From positions 1 to 14,190 of the forward strand of contig RGVM01000017.1 in NCBI GenBank assembly GCA_010027295.1: a stretch of DNA of 14,190 nucleotides, written 5' to 3'. A program made the position numbers and the translations under genes. The notes under the pieces are model-generated. The model saw only the letters and a list, made by a program, of their open reading frames with translations, did no database searches and had not been told where the DNA came from. The first letter of the stretch is position 1, and each line of letters starts with the position of its first letter. This document shows, piece by piece, positions 1-10,036 of the stretch. This DNA comes from Chitinophagia bacterium. Its GTDB lineage: Bacteria > Bacteroidota > Bacteroidia > Chitinophagales > Chitinophagaceae.

Positions 1-1
1 G

Positions 2-1168
2 CGCCGGGCGTTGAAGAATCTCGAGGACGCGGGCGACCGGGAGGGTGTGCGCCGGCTGCTGGCCGACTTCGACCATGAGGTGCTCGACACCTGCGCCGTC
101 GACGGGCTTTGCGCCTCCGCCTGTCCCGTCGACATCAACACCGGCGACCTCGTGAAGCGGCTGCGCCGCGAGAGCCATTCCCCCCGTGCCAACCGGCTCG
201 CCCTTTGGACCGCCCGGCGTTTCGCCTGGGTGGAGGCGGCCGTGCGCATGGCTTTGCACCTGGGTGTCGGCCTGGGACGGGTCTTCGGGAGGGATGCCAT
301 GCCCCGCCTCACTCGCACGCTGCGGCGTGCCCTGCCCGGCTTCCCGCTATGGTCAAGGCAGTTGCAGGCGCCACCCTCATGGAGGCCTTTGCGGGCGGCG
401 GCGGCGAATCCTTCCCCGGATGCCGACGCCATCGTCTATTTCCCGGCCTGCATCACGCGGGTGATGGGGTCCGTGGAGGGCCACGATGACCTGCCCTCCG
501 TGTTCCTGCGCGTCTGTCGCGCAGTGGGCATTGGCGTGGTGGTGCCTGAGGGCCTTGCGAGCAGCTGTTGCAGCCAGATTTATTCCTCCAAGGGTTTCAC
601 GGACGCCTGGAAGGCCATGGCAGCCCGGACACTCGACAGGCTATGGGCCGCCAGCCGCGAAGGGCGTCTCGCCGTGGTCACCGACGTCAGCTCCTGCGCG
701 CTGACGTTTCGTTCGCTCCGGCCCGCCCTGGATGCAGGGCGGCGGGCCCGCTACGATGCCATGCGTTTCCTCGACAGCGTCGAGTTCCTGCACGACAGGG
801 TCCTGCCCCGGGTGCCGCCGCTCAAGGTGCGTCAGGAGGTGGTGTTGCATCCCGTATGCTCGCTGGAGCGCATGGGCGCCGTCGGCAAGCTGCGCGCCGT
901 GGCAGGGCATTTCGCGGAGAAGGCGACCATACCCGTCGAGGCGGGCTGCTGCGGCATGGCCGGCGACAGGGGCTTCACCCATCCCGAACTCACGGCCTCG
1001 GCTACCCGAAAGGAGGCGCTGGAGGTCTCGTCCATGGTAGGTGGGGCCTGCTACTCCTCCACGCGCACCTGCGAGATGGCCCTCTCGGAGGCGACCGGAA
1101 GGGATTACGTGTCCATTCTCTATCTTGTGGACGAGGCGCTGCGTTCCGAAACCTCAACTGATACTTGA
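2..1168 (+). CDS. FAD-linked oxidase / Fe-S D-lactate dehydrogenase-type protein, C-terminal part (5' end outside window)
   Basis: The reading frame is open from the first bases, so the start lies upstream; the TTG at 11 is only the first possible in-frame initiator. The visible 388 residues are the iron-sulfur half of a fused FAD-binding plus Fe-S-binding oxidoreductase. A [4Fe-4S] ferredoxin-type motif, TCAVDGLCASACPVD, lies near 90-133. Two CCG (cysteine-rich) domains follow, each with an isolated Cys, a CC pair and a later Cys: YFPACITR, SSCCSQ and SSCA in the first; HPVCS, AGCCGMAGD and TRTCEM in the second. Family knowledge: such proteins (about 900-1000 residues) oxidise D-lactate or related 2-hydroxy acids and pass electrons to the quinone pool at the inner membrane. 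The missing N-terminal half should carry the FAD_binding_4 domain. A short-chain dehydrogenase gene follows after 72 bp on the same strand, suggesting one operon. The family is confident; the exact substrate is not. Confidence 0.85.
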   Translation, partial: RRALKNLEDAGDREGVRRLLADFDHEVLDTCAVDGLCASACPVDINTGDLVKRLRRESHSPRANRLALWTARRFAWVEAAVRMALHLGVGLGRVFGRDAMPRLTRTLRRALPGFPLWSRQLQAPPSWRPLRAAAANPSPDADAIVYFPACITRVMGSVEGHDDLPSVFLRVCRAVGIGVVVPEGLASSCCSQIYSSKGFTDAWKAMAARTLDRLWAASREGRLAVVTDVSSCALTFRSLRPALDAGRRARYDAMRFLDSVEFLHDRVLPRVPPLKVRQEVVLHPVCSLERMGAVGKLRAVAGHFAEKATIPVEAGCCGMAGDRGFTHPELTASATRKEALEVSSMVGGACYSSTRTCEMALSEATGRDYVSILYLVDEALRSETSTDT

Positions 1169-1240
1169 ACAGGGACGGCCGGAAGGAATGAAACCGGGGT
1201 ATCGATGGGAGTTGCCGGCCTCACCAAAAATAAATACAAA

Positions 1241-1971
1241 ATGACCATGTTCTCACTTACAGGCAGGAAGGCCGTCGTGACGGGCGGATCCAGCGGTATC
1301 GGCCGTGCGATTGCGGATCTGTTCACGGAGCGCGGTGCGGAGGTCTCGACCTGAACCCCGCATCCGACGGGCCAGGAACTCCCCATGCCTGCGATGTCTC
1401 CGTGCAGTCGCAGGTCGACGCCGCGATCGCCGCCATCGGGCGCGTCGACATCCTCGTCAACAGCGCCGGCGTCTCGCATATCGGCCGGGCCGACAATACC
1501 TCGGAGGAGGACTTCGACCGCATCGTCCGGATCAATGTGAAGGGTGTGTACAACTGCCTGCACGCGGTCATCCCCGTGATGCGGTCGCAGGGTGGGGGAG
1601 TGGTGCTGAACATCTGCTCCGTGGCCGCCACGGCCGGGTTGAACGACCGTTTCGCGTATTCCATGAGCAAGGGTGCCGTGCTGTCGATGACCCTGTCCGT
1701 CGCGAAGGACTACATCAATGACGGCATCCGCTGCAACTGCGTCTCGCCGGCCCGGGTACATACCGCCTTCGTGGATGGGTTCCTGTCGCGCAACTATCCC
1801 GGTCGCGAGGCCGAGGTGTTTGAGAAGCTGTCGAAGTCACAGCCTATCGGGCGCATGGGCCGTCCGGAGGAGGTGGCTTCTTTGGCACTATATCTGTGTT
1901 CCGAAGAGGCTGCCTTCATCACCGGATGCGACTATCCCATCGACGGCGGCTTCCTACGTTTGAATACATGA
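1241..1971 (+). pseudogene. Short-chain dehydrogenase/reductase (SDR), frameshifted
   Basis: The ATG at 1241 opens a frame containing the Rossmann motif TGGSSGIG (1280-1303), but it ends at a TGA at 1352-1354 after 37 codons. The rest of the SDR continues in the -1 frame: DLNPASDG from about 1348, then NSAG (1459-1470), the catalytic Ser of NICSVAA (1618-1620), YSMSK (Tyr 1657-1659, Lys 1669-1671) and the C-terminal CDYPIDGGF. The frames join around 1343-1347 (GAGGTCTCGAC), consistent with one base lost (or four). Restoring one base gives about 243 residues, normal for a classical SDR. There is no slippery homopolymer, so programmed shifting is unlikely. The lesion falls in the NAD(P)-binding fold, so neither fragment should be active. 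The C-terminal half resembles SDRs oxidising 2-keto-3-deoxy-L-fuconate-type sugar acids, fitting the lactate-dehydrogenase-like neighbour; that substrate is inference. A one-base sequencing or assembly error is a serious alternative. The sequence before the ATG is AT-rich with no clear Shine-Dalgarno. Confidence 0.85.
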
Positions 1972-2041
1972 AGGGTTCTGTCAGGGAGGCTATGCAAGTG
2001 CGTATAAAGGTACGCCATCAAGCTCAGTGCATCCCCTGCCC

Positions 2042-2989
2042 CTACCTGATGACGATAGAATGCTGGTCCTTCTCATCGTTTGTGATTTGATCCCTCGGTT
2101 TCAGGAGTTTCAAACGTTGTCCGATGTGTCGGGTAGTGATAATAGCGCCTTCATAGGATACATGGTCGCCGTCGAAAGTGAAGAGTTTGTCGTCGTGAAA
2201 AAGGCGGGAAAGGTCCATGACCTCGATTTGCAATGAGTCGAGTGCCCTTTCGTATCGTTGGACGAACTTGGCAGGTATCTTGCTCCGGTAGTAGGGATGT
2301 ATGGGTGTGTTGACGAGAATCAGCCGCACTCCGGACGAATCGCAGAGTTCCTTGATCCGGGCCAGGTACTCCAGGTTCTTCTCTTCGATTCCGTTGCCGG
2401 AGGTCTCATCGTAGAATTGAGTGAGAATGCGTTTATCCATGACCGACTTTGTGGCGGTATTTTCCGTGAAGGTATTTTGGAATCCCCCGTCCAGTTTTTT
2501 TGAGCGGGTGGAGATGTTCATCCAGCCTTTGGATATCAGCGTTCGGAATTGGCTTGGTTCGGTCACGGCCCAGGTAAGCAACATGCCTGCTTTTTCCCTC
2601 CAGTTGTGCAGATAGAAGTAGTCTGTGATGATGGTGCCGTTGTGAAGGCTCTCTATGGTAGAGGTATGGCCTTTTGCAATATTGTGGTAACTGAAGCCTA
2701 GGAAGACATTCTGAATGCCGCTGCCGGATACGAGAAGTGACCTGAGTTTGTGGTATGAGTGACCGATGAGCTCTGCAGGTCTGGCGATATTGATGCTTCC
2801 TTCCATCTCGCTATGGTCGATGGCGAGGGCGATGTGGGAGTCTCCCATGAAAACGTTGGCGTAGTCCATATCGCGCGCTCTTCGTTCAGTCACATTCCTG
2901 TTGGCCATATCCAGGCCGGCGATGATCAGCAGGATCAGGATGGCCGGCAATGTCAGGAAGGCTGAGACTTTCAAGAGGAAGTTCCTCAT
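2042..2989 (-). CDS. SGNH-like membrane-anchored acyltransferase partner protein (AlgJ/AlgX- or DltD-like role)
   Basis: A 315-residue protein starting MRNFLLKVSA. One hydrophobic segment (about residues 6-26) forms an uncleaved anchor or signal peptide; the rest should be extracytoplasmic. SGNH/GDSL hydrolase hallmarks are visible: FMGDSH with Ser51 as likely nucleophile, NTPIHPYY near 227-234, and FDGDHVSYEGA with the Asp273-x-x-His276 pair typical of the last block. Family knowledge: proteins of this fold coded beside an MBOAT gene take an acyl group carried across the membrane and transfer it to a glycan. The ATG at 2989 lies 10 bp after the stop of the upstream MBOAT gene, the usual arrangement of this pair. 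An in-frame ATG at 3040 would add 17 polar residues and overlap that gene by 41 bp, so I prefer 2989. Sampled GC here is about 47%, well below the flanks. The acceptor polymer cannot be told from sequence. Confidence 0.75.
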   Translation of the reverse strand: MRNFLLKVSAFLTLPAILILLIIAGLDMANRNVTERRARDMDYANVFMGDSHIALAIDHSEMEGSINIARPAELIGHSYHKLRSLLVSGSGIQNVFLGFSYHNIAKGHTSTIESLHNGTIITDYFYLHNWREKAGMLLTWAVTEPSQFRTLISKGWMNISTRSKKLDGGFQNTFTENTATKSVMDKRILTQFYDETSGNGIEEKNLEYLARIKELCDSSGVRLILVNTPIHPYYRSKIPAKFVQRYERALDSLQIEVMDLSRLFHDDKLFTFDGDHVSYEGAIITTRHIGQRLKLLKPRDQITNDEKDQHSIVIR

Positions 2990-2999
2990 ATTTGACGAT

Positions 3000-4448
3000 T
3001 TAAAATTGGAAGTATATGAATTGCTGATCCTTTCCACCATACCAGAAGATTATGGCCATTATGGCATAGTACATGGAATATCTGAGGGGTCTGGCCCAAG
3101 TGACTCCTATCCGTTCGATGGCGTACTTTTCGTTCCTCCCAAGCCATTCCAGGGATAGGAAGAGGCCAAGGAGTATGCAGAGGATGATGCCTGTGACTGG
3201 CTTTTGCAGTACCGGCAACGTGAAAAGGGTGGGGGAGAGCATTCCTTGGAAGTATTGGATGGCGTGCGTCAGGTCGTTGGCGCGGAAGAATACCCATGCC
3301 ATGACTGTCAGGAGGAAGGTTGTGGCCATCTGAAAGAATTCACCGGTCGTAGGCAGGGATCTTCCTTGTGCGACCGTACCTAAATTCTCCCGGTTTCTGC
3401 TGGAGAGGAGGAGTGGCATGAAGTACAGCGCGTTGAGGAATCCCCAAGCGAGAAATGTCCAGTTGGCGCCATGCCATAAACCGCTGACCAGGAAGATGAT
3501 GAAGGTGTTCCGAACTTTGGCCGCCGTGCCGCCGCGACTTCCCCCCAGGGGGATGTACAGGTAATCGCGGAACCAGGATGAGAGGGATATATGCCAGCGT
3601 CGCCAGAACTCTGCGATATCCCTCGAGAAATATGGGAACGCAAAATTTCTCAGCAACTCGATGCCGAAGAGGCGGGCTGTTCCCTGGGCGATGTCGGAGT
3701 AGCCTGAGAAGTCCGCGTAGATCTGGAAAGCGAAGAAAACGGCACCGAGGAGGAGAGTACTGCCCGTCTGCTCGGCCGAATTTCCAAAGATCTGGTCTGC
3801 GAACATGGCACAGTTGTCTGCGATGACGATTTTCTTGAAGAGCCCCCATAGGATTTGCCGTAGTCCGTCGACTGCACGGGATGAGTCGAAATGCCTATTC
3901 GTTTTCAGCTGTGGTAGCAGGTGTGTCGCCCTTTCGATGGGTCCGGCCACCAGCAGTGGGAAGAAGCTCACGAAAAGGGCGTAGTCGATGATGTCTTTTT
4001 CCGCTTCGATTCGCCTCTTGTAAATGTCAATGACATAGGAGAGGCCGTGGAACGTGTAGAATGATATGCCAACTGGAAGGATAACCCTTAGGGTGAATGG
4101 ATCCACGCTGACACCCATGCGTGTGAGAGCGGCAGCGAACGACTCTGAGAAGAAGTTGAAGTACTTGAAAACGCCCAGCAGCCCGAGGTTCACAATCACG
4201 CTGATCCAGAACCAGGATCTGCGGGCCCAATCGGTTCGGCTTCGCAACATCAGTAAGCCGGTGGTGAAGTCCAGCATTGTGGAAAATGCGAGCAGCAGCG
4301 AGAATCTCCAGTCCCAGCAAGAATAGAAGAAATAACTCGCCACCAGCAGCAACACGTTTTGCAGTTTCGGTCTGTTCGCAGCGACCAGCCAGTGAAGCAC
4401 GAATACGAGCGGGAGGAACATCGCGTATTCGACTGTGTTGAATAGCAT
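3000..4448 (-). CDS. MBOAT family O-acyltransferase (AlgI/DltB-like)
   Basis: A 482-residue polytopic membrane protein, the usual length for bacterial AlgI-type MBOATs. It starts MLFNTVEYAMFLP, the common N-terminus of this family. Family motifs follow in order: LPVGISFYTFHGLSYVID (124-141), AGPIER (168-173), QIYADFSGYSDIAQG (242-256), FWRRWHISLSSWFRDYLYIP (281-300) and SGLWHGANW, with the presumed catalytic His326 in WHG. Established role: the protein takes an acyl group, usually acetyl from a cytoplasmic donor, and moves it across the inner membrane for O-acylation of an exported polysaccharide. The SGNH-like gene 10 bp downstream is the expected periplasmic partner, so the two form a minimal glycan O-acylation cassette. 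No glycan synthesis genes are adjacent on this strand, so the substrate is unknown. Base composition is lower in GC than in the flanking genes, which may indicate horizontal acquisition. Confidence 0.93.
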   Translation of the reverse strand: MLFNTVEYAMFLPLVFVLHWLVAANRPKLQNVLLLVASYFFYSCWDWRFSLLLAFSTMLDFTTGLLMLRSRTDWARRSWFWISVIVNLGLLGVFKYFNFFSESFAAALTRMGVSVDPFTLRVILPVGISFYTFHGLSYVIDIYKRRIEAEKDIIDYALFVSFFPLLVAGPIERATHLLPQLKTNRHFDSSRAVDGLRQILWGLFKKIVIADNCAMFADQIFGNSAEQTGSTLLLGAVFFAFQIYADFSGYSDIAQGTARLFGIELLRNFAFPYFSRDIAEFWRRWHISLSSWFRDYLYIPLGGSRGGTAAKVRNTFIIFLVSGLWHGANWTFLAWGFLNALYFMPLLLSSRNRENLGTVAQGRSLPTTGEFFQMATTFLLTVMAWVFFRANDLTHAIQYFQGMLSPTLFTLPVLQKPVTGIILCILLGLFLSLEWLGRNEKYAIERIGVTWARPLRYSMYYAIMAIIFWYGGKDQQFIYFQF

Positions 4449-4535
4449 GTGACTTTACGTTCTGTAGGTTAGTCTTTAGGCCTCTGTCGGGCAGGGCCAT
4501 TGTTTACCACGACCTAATGCACTTACATTTTCCTT

Positions 4536-4570
4536 CCTTGGGTATATTCGGCCTTCGGGGTGGCCCAAGG
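4536..4570. repeat. Hairpin CCTTGGG ... CCCAAGG with an inner TTCG loop
   Basis: CCTTGGG (4536-4542) and CCCAAGG (4564-4570) form a perfect 7-bp stem around 21 nt. Inside, CC-TTCG-GG (4552-4559) could form a short UUCG-type tetraloop stem. On the plus strand a GCTTTTG follows, a T run too short to make a convincing terminator. It lies about 90 bp upstream of the MBOAT start, so it could sit in that gene's 5' leader. Its function is unknown. Confidence 0.3.
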
Positions 4571-4697
4571 GCTTTTGATATCGCAGCAGACACGGGAGTG
4601 CAGATGTTGTGGAGGGAATAGGGCCTGCATATTCGAAGAAATCGATGTATTTCGGTGTTTTCCGAACCTTTCTGACGATGTTCCGGCTATTGAAAGC

Positions 4698-4724
4698 CAT
4701 ATCATTCATTTTATGAATGATATG
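4698..4724. repeat. Perfect 12-bp inverted repeat with a 3-bp spacer (possible operator)
   Basis: CATATCATTCAT (4698-4709) and its exact reverse complement ATGAATGATATG (4713-4724) are separated by TTT. No T tract follows on either strand, so an intrinsic terminator is unlikely. The symmetry and AT-rich composition suit a binding site for a dimeric regulator or another protein-recognised site. It sits about 250 bp before the MBOAT start and about 710 bp before ftsH. What binds it cannot be told from this window. Confidence 0.55.
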
Positions 4725-4938
4725 CGCTTCAACACAAAAAGTTGCAGGCAATCTACGAAGGCCGATATGCCAATTTTCGGAGGAGCTTAGGGTACTGGTT
4801 CGCATGGGATGTCTTGTAGGACCATGTGATTTGAACCGGGTGTGAAATTATTTCAGTGGTTTCATATAAAGAGTATCCATGCAGTAATTGACTACGCACG
4901 ACTGCTGTCAGTAAACCTGTTAACAGAGCGAAATTTTT

Positions 4939-5073
4939 TTAATCGCCGATGGTGCTCAAGACTTCTTTCGGTGTATCCTTGGCATTCACCGCCAGTTCCT
5001 TCACACGGTTTTCTGCAACTGCACGGGATGCTTCTGTCGCTTTTTTCCAATTCTCATGGTGTGATACCGTCAT
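4939..5073 (-). CDS. Putative 44-residue small protein, unknown function
   Basis: The ATG at 5073 opens a frame ending in TAA at 4939-4941. The product begins MTVSHHENWKKATEASRA and ends EVLSTIGD. It is soluble, has no Cys, is rich in Ala, Lys, Glu and Val, and its middle (residues 8-30) would make a charged amphipathic helix. This looks far more like a real protein than the other frames here, whose products are rich in Arg, Ser, Cys or Phe. An in-frame TAA lies just upstream, so the frame cannot extend further. No clear ribosome binding site is visible, which is not unusual in Bacteroidota. I recognise no family. It could be a genuine small gene or the remnant of a larger one. Confidence 0.35.
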   Translation of the reverse strand: MTVSHHENWKKATEASRAVAENRVKELAVNAKDTPKEVLSTIGD

Positions 5074-5435
5074 GAAGTCGTTAGCTTAGGTCTCAATTGC
5101 GATGGAGCAGACGATCTATCGGAAAGGCATCTGTTATTTGTCGGTTCGGAAGTGGACTTCACGTCGGGAGAGCCTCGGTAGCATCCGGTACAATCGTGAC
5201 AACTTCGATTCAAGATGTCCGATCAGCCCCCGTTTACGGGATAGTCATGTGTATCTGTCTCGATGGTAAACGAGAGGACAAAGTTCAAAATGGCAACTGC
5301 TTGGTGTCATACATTTTTTTTATCTAAATCTTACATACGTGTCGGTAGACCAGGTGCCGGGGATTGAAATGGATGGTGTGATTCTCCTTTACATGCCACT
5401 CGCCGCTGACGCCTTGCAATATTCCCTGCCCTGCA

Positions 5436-7352
<1,917 letters not shown>

Positions 7353-7362
7353 CCCGCCGGCT

Positions 7363-9865
7363 TCAGCCCATCACCACGTCGCTCACCCAGTGGCCCTGGC
7401 CGGGCGTCTTCAACTGTCCGTTCTCCCGGCCCGACTCGAGCATCCGTTCGGAGTATTCCTCCAGGGTCTTCGCCACGCGCTCGTGTACAGTCCCTTCTTC
7501 CGTGGCGCTTCCGGCCCGTATGCCCGTGAGCACCTCGATGCCGTCATCCACGCTGTCGACGGCCCATATGTGGAAGCGGCCTGTCCGTACCGCTTCGACG
7601 ACGTCCTCCTTCAGCATCAGATGCTGCAGGTTGGCGGAGGGGATGAGGACGCCCTGTTCGCCATCCAGTCCGGTCAGCCGGCAAAGCTCGAAGTATCCTT
7701 CTATCTTCTCGTTCACCCCTCCGATGGCCTGCACGGCGCCCTTCTGGTTGATGGAGCCCGTGACGGCGATGCCCTGTCGCACGGGGAGTCGCGCGAGGTT
7801 GGATAGAAGTGCGTAGAGTTCGGTGCTAGAGGCGCTATCGCCCTCCACCTCCGAATAGCTCTGTTCGAATACGATCCTGGCCGAGAGGCTCACGGGGCCC
7901 GATTGGAAAAAGGTCTCCGCCAGATACCCGCTGAGGATCAGCACGCCCTTGGTGTGTATGGGCCCGCTGAGTTCTGCCTCACGCTCGATGGCGATGACGC
8001 CGCCCTTGCCGGGGTTGACGGTGGCGGTGATTCGGATCGGACGGCCGAAGCTGATGTCGCCGATGTTCAGCACCGAGAGGCCGTTCACCGCTGATGTCGC
8101 CGATGTTCAGCACCGAGAGGCCGTTCACCTGGCCGACGCCTGTGCCCTTCGTGTCGATGAGGAGCTCTCGCTTCTGTACCATCTCCGACATCTTCTCCTG
8201 TATGAGGTTGCTGCGATATATCCTGTTTTCGACGGCCCTGCGGACATGCGGCTCCCCGACGGCGGTGCAGGCCTCCCGGGCGGCATAGTGTCCCGCCTCG
8301 CGCAGCAGGTCTGCGATGCCATCAAAGCGCGTGCTCAGCCTGTCGCGGTCATCTGCCATCCGCGAGCCCTCCTCCACCATCCGGGCCATGGCGGCGGCGT
8401 CGGGCATGCGGATGCCCTCCCGTTCCGCGAGGCTGCGGATGGAAGCCAGGTAGTGTCGCGTATTGGCTTCGTTACGCTCGATGGCCGGGTCGAAGTCGGC
8501 CTTCACTTTGAAGAGGGTGCGGAAGTCGGGGTCATAGGCGTGCAGCAGGTGGTAGTAGGTCGGCGTACCCACCAGGATGACCTTGACGTCGAGCGGTATC
8601 GGCTCGGGCCGCAGCGACTTGGTCGTCAGGTATCCCAGCTGGTCGGCTGCCTCCTCGATGGTGACCTGCCGGTTTCGCAGCGCGCGTTTCAGCGCCTCCC
8701 AGGAGAGGAAGTTGCGGAAGAGCTCTTCCGCCCGGATGATGAGGTAGCCTCCGTTGGCGGTGTGGAGGGAGCCTTTGCGCACCATCGTAAAGTCTGTCAC
8801 GAGCGTGCCCATCACCGACTCCTTCTCTACACGGCCCACGAGGTTGTTATAGGTGGGGTGGTGTTCGATCACCACGGGGGCCCCCGTCTGCCGGGCGTTG
8901 TCGACCACCACGTTCACCTCGTAACGCCTGCCGAACTCTCCGTGCGGCGAGGGCATGCCTGGCGCCGCGGGCTTCTGTGCAAGCAGGAACTCGGCCAGGT
9001 TCTCGAGGATGTCCTTCCGCACGCAGTGCAGGTATTCCACCACCGCCGGCAGCGCGGCGTACTTCTCTTCCAACTCACCCATCAGACTGGTGACGGCCAG
9101 GCTGGCGACTTCTCCCTCCAGCCGGGAGAGTTCCTCCGAGGCAGCCTTCTCGATGCGCCGTTGACTCTTCAACATGTCCTGTATCTCGGCGGTGAACTGC
9201 TCCTGGGTCTTCTGGATCCGTTTCTGCTGCTCCTCGGGCAGAGCGGCGAACTCCTGATCCGTCATCGGCTCCCCGTTCTTCAAGGGCATGCCGAAGATCT
9301 CCCAGGGTGTCTGCTTGATTAGGAAATGCTCTTTCGCCGCCCGCTCCTCGATGCCTTGATTGAGGGCGGACTGCTCCCGGTCATACTTTTCGGTGACCGC
9401 CTGCCGGCGCCGCAGGTATTCCTCACTCTCGAAGGCTTTCACGAGCGACCTGACGGCCTCCTGCACCAGTCCCTTCATGTCCTTCCGGAGGATCTGGCCC
9501 CGTCCCGGTGGCATTCTGAGTGTCAAAGGATGGTAGGAGTCGTCGAAGTTGTTTACATGGCACCAGTCGTCCGGCACCGGCTCCCCGCCCACCCGGGCTT
9601 CCAGGAATGACTTCACGGCATGCAGCTTGCCGCTACCCTGTTCACCCGCTACGAATACGTTGAAACCCTCCGCACGGATGCCGAGGCCCAGGTCCAGGGC
9701 CGCGCCCGCCCTCAGCTGTCCGACGAGGGCATTACCATCCTCTATGGGTTCCGCAATCAGTCTCTCTACATCCTCAACCGCACATCGGCGCCGGAGGCGC
9801 GCCGCTTCTATGGTCTGGATCATGGTCCGGGTGTTTGCCCGCAAACTAGCTTGCCGCCGCATCAT
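7363..9865 (-). pseudogene. Lon-related ATP-dependent protease (AAA_32 + Lon S16 domain), frameshifted by a 40-bp tandem duplication
   Basis: Two overlapping minus-strand frames make one gene. The N-terminal piece (9865 to 7979) has a Walker A-like GEQGSGK (74-80), a coiled, Glu/Lys-rich insert (about 145-270) and the family segments HPTYNNLVGRVE, SLHTANGGYLIIRAEEL and LDVKVILVGTP, then runs into 36 nonsense residues. The C-terminal piece (open to 7363, possible GTG start at 8088) is the Lon peptidase domain: Ser in VEGDSASS and Lys in IGGVNEKIE, 43 residues apart as in E. coli Lon (S679/K722). An exact 40-bp duplication at 8050-8129 causes the split. Deleting one copy joins ...VNGLSVLNIGDIS to FGRPIRITATV and gives 820 codons, with Ser664 and Lys707. 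AGGTGG (9867-9872) sits 4 nt before the second of two adjacent ATGs (9865, 9862), favouring 9862. As read, the ATPase lacks its peptidase and activity should be lost. Real mutation, phase-variable switch or assembly error all remain possible. Confidence 0.88.
8050..8129. repeat. Exact 40-bp tandem duplication inside the Lon-related gene
   Basis: Copy 1 (8050-8089) and copy 2 (8090-8129) are identical over all 40 bases, each beginning GCTGATGTCGCC and ending GCCGTTCACC. The match stops exactly at both edges. Because 40 is not a multiple of three, the second copy shifts the minus-strand frame. The peptide NGLSVLNIGD is therefore encoded twice, once in each frame. Confidence 0.97.
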
Positions 9866-10036
9866 GCCACCTGACGTATATCAGTCTGAGGGATGCTGTA
9901 AGTCCTCAGATTCGCATAGTCCTCCCATCGCTGCCCCTTTGGCATCAAAGTTGTTGAGGTATCGCCAGTGGATATATCAATTATGCTACATCTGAGGTCT
10001 GGGAGCGTCGGGTCTTGGCTGGGAATTCTCACGGGT

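Larger units (their letters stand above)
4449..5435. other. 987-bp gene-poor, AT-richer intergenic region
   Basis: This is the divergent spacer between the MBOAT gene (minus) and ftsH (plus). It is much poorer in GC than the flanks (one sampled line, 4921-4980, is 40%). Open frames of 60-110 codons on both strands mostly give unconvincing composition. It holds a 12-bp-arm inverted repeat (4698-4724), a CCTTGGG/CCCAAGG hairpin (4536-4570) and a 44-codon minus-strand ORF (4939-5073). Promoters for both flanking genes are expected here, but I see no clean TTTG / TAnnTTTG pair. TACATTTT at 5310-5317 is the nearest -7-like element before ftsH. No tRNA, transposase or long terminal repeat was recognised. 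Confidence 0.6.

Noticed and set aside
2000..2015. Small hairpin GCGTA-TAAAGG-TACGC between the convergent SDR and SGNH-like genes
   Set aside because: The stem is only 5 bp and no T tract follows on either strand, so a terminator call is not supported.
4476..4805. 109-codon minus-strand ORF just upstream of the MBOAT gene
   Set aside because: A middle part (VEAHIIHKMNDMAFNSR) looks protein-like, but much of that comes from the palindrome. The C-terminal third has odd composition, no domain is recognised and there is no ribosome binding site.
4826..4842. tRNA T-loop-like GGTTCAAATC on the minus strand
   Set aside because: The flanking bases (CCCGG and CACAT) do not pair as a T-stem, and no anticodon or acceptor arm is found nearby.
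4917..4926. 10-bp palindrome CTGTTAACAG
   Set aside because: It is short enough to occur by chance in about 1 kb and has no partner copy or promoter element nearby.
5310..5317. TACATTTT as a promoter for ftsH
   Set aside because: It misses the final G of TAnnTTTG and has no TTTG at the right distance upstream.
7949..9322. 457-codon plus-strand frame opposite the Lon-related gene
   Set aside because: It is a shadow of a clearly recognisable protease on the minus strand; its product is His/Val/Leu-rich with no known motif, and it reads through the duplication only by chance.
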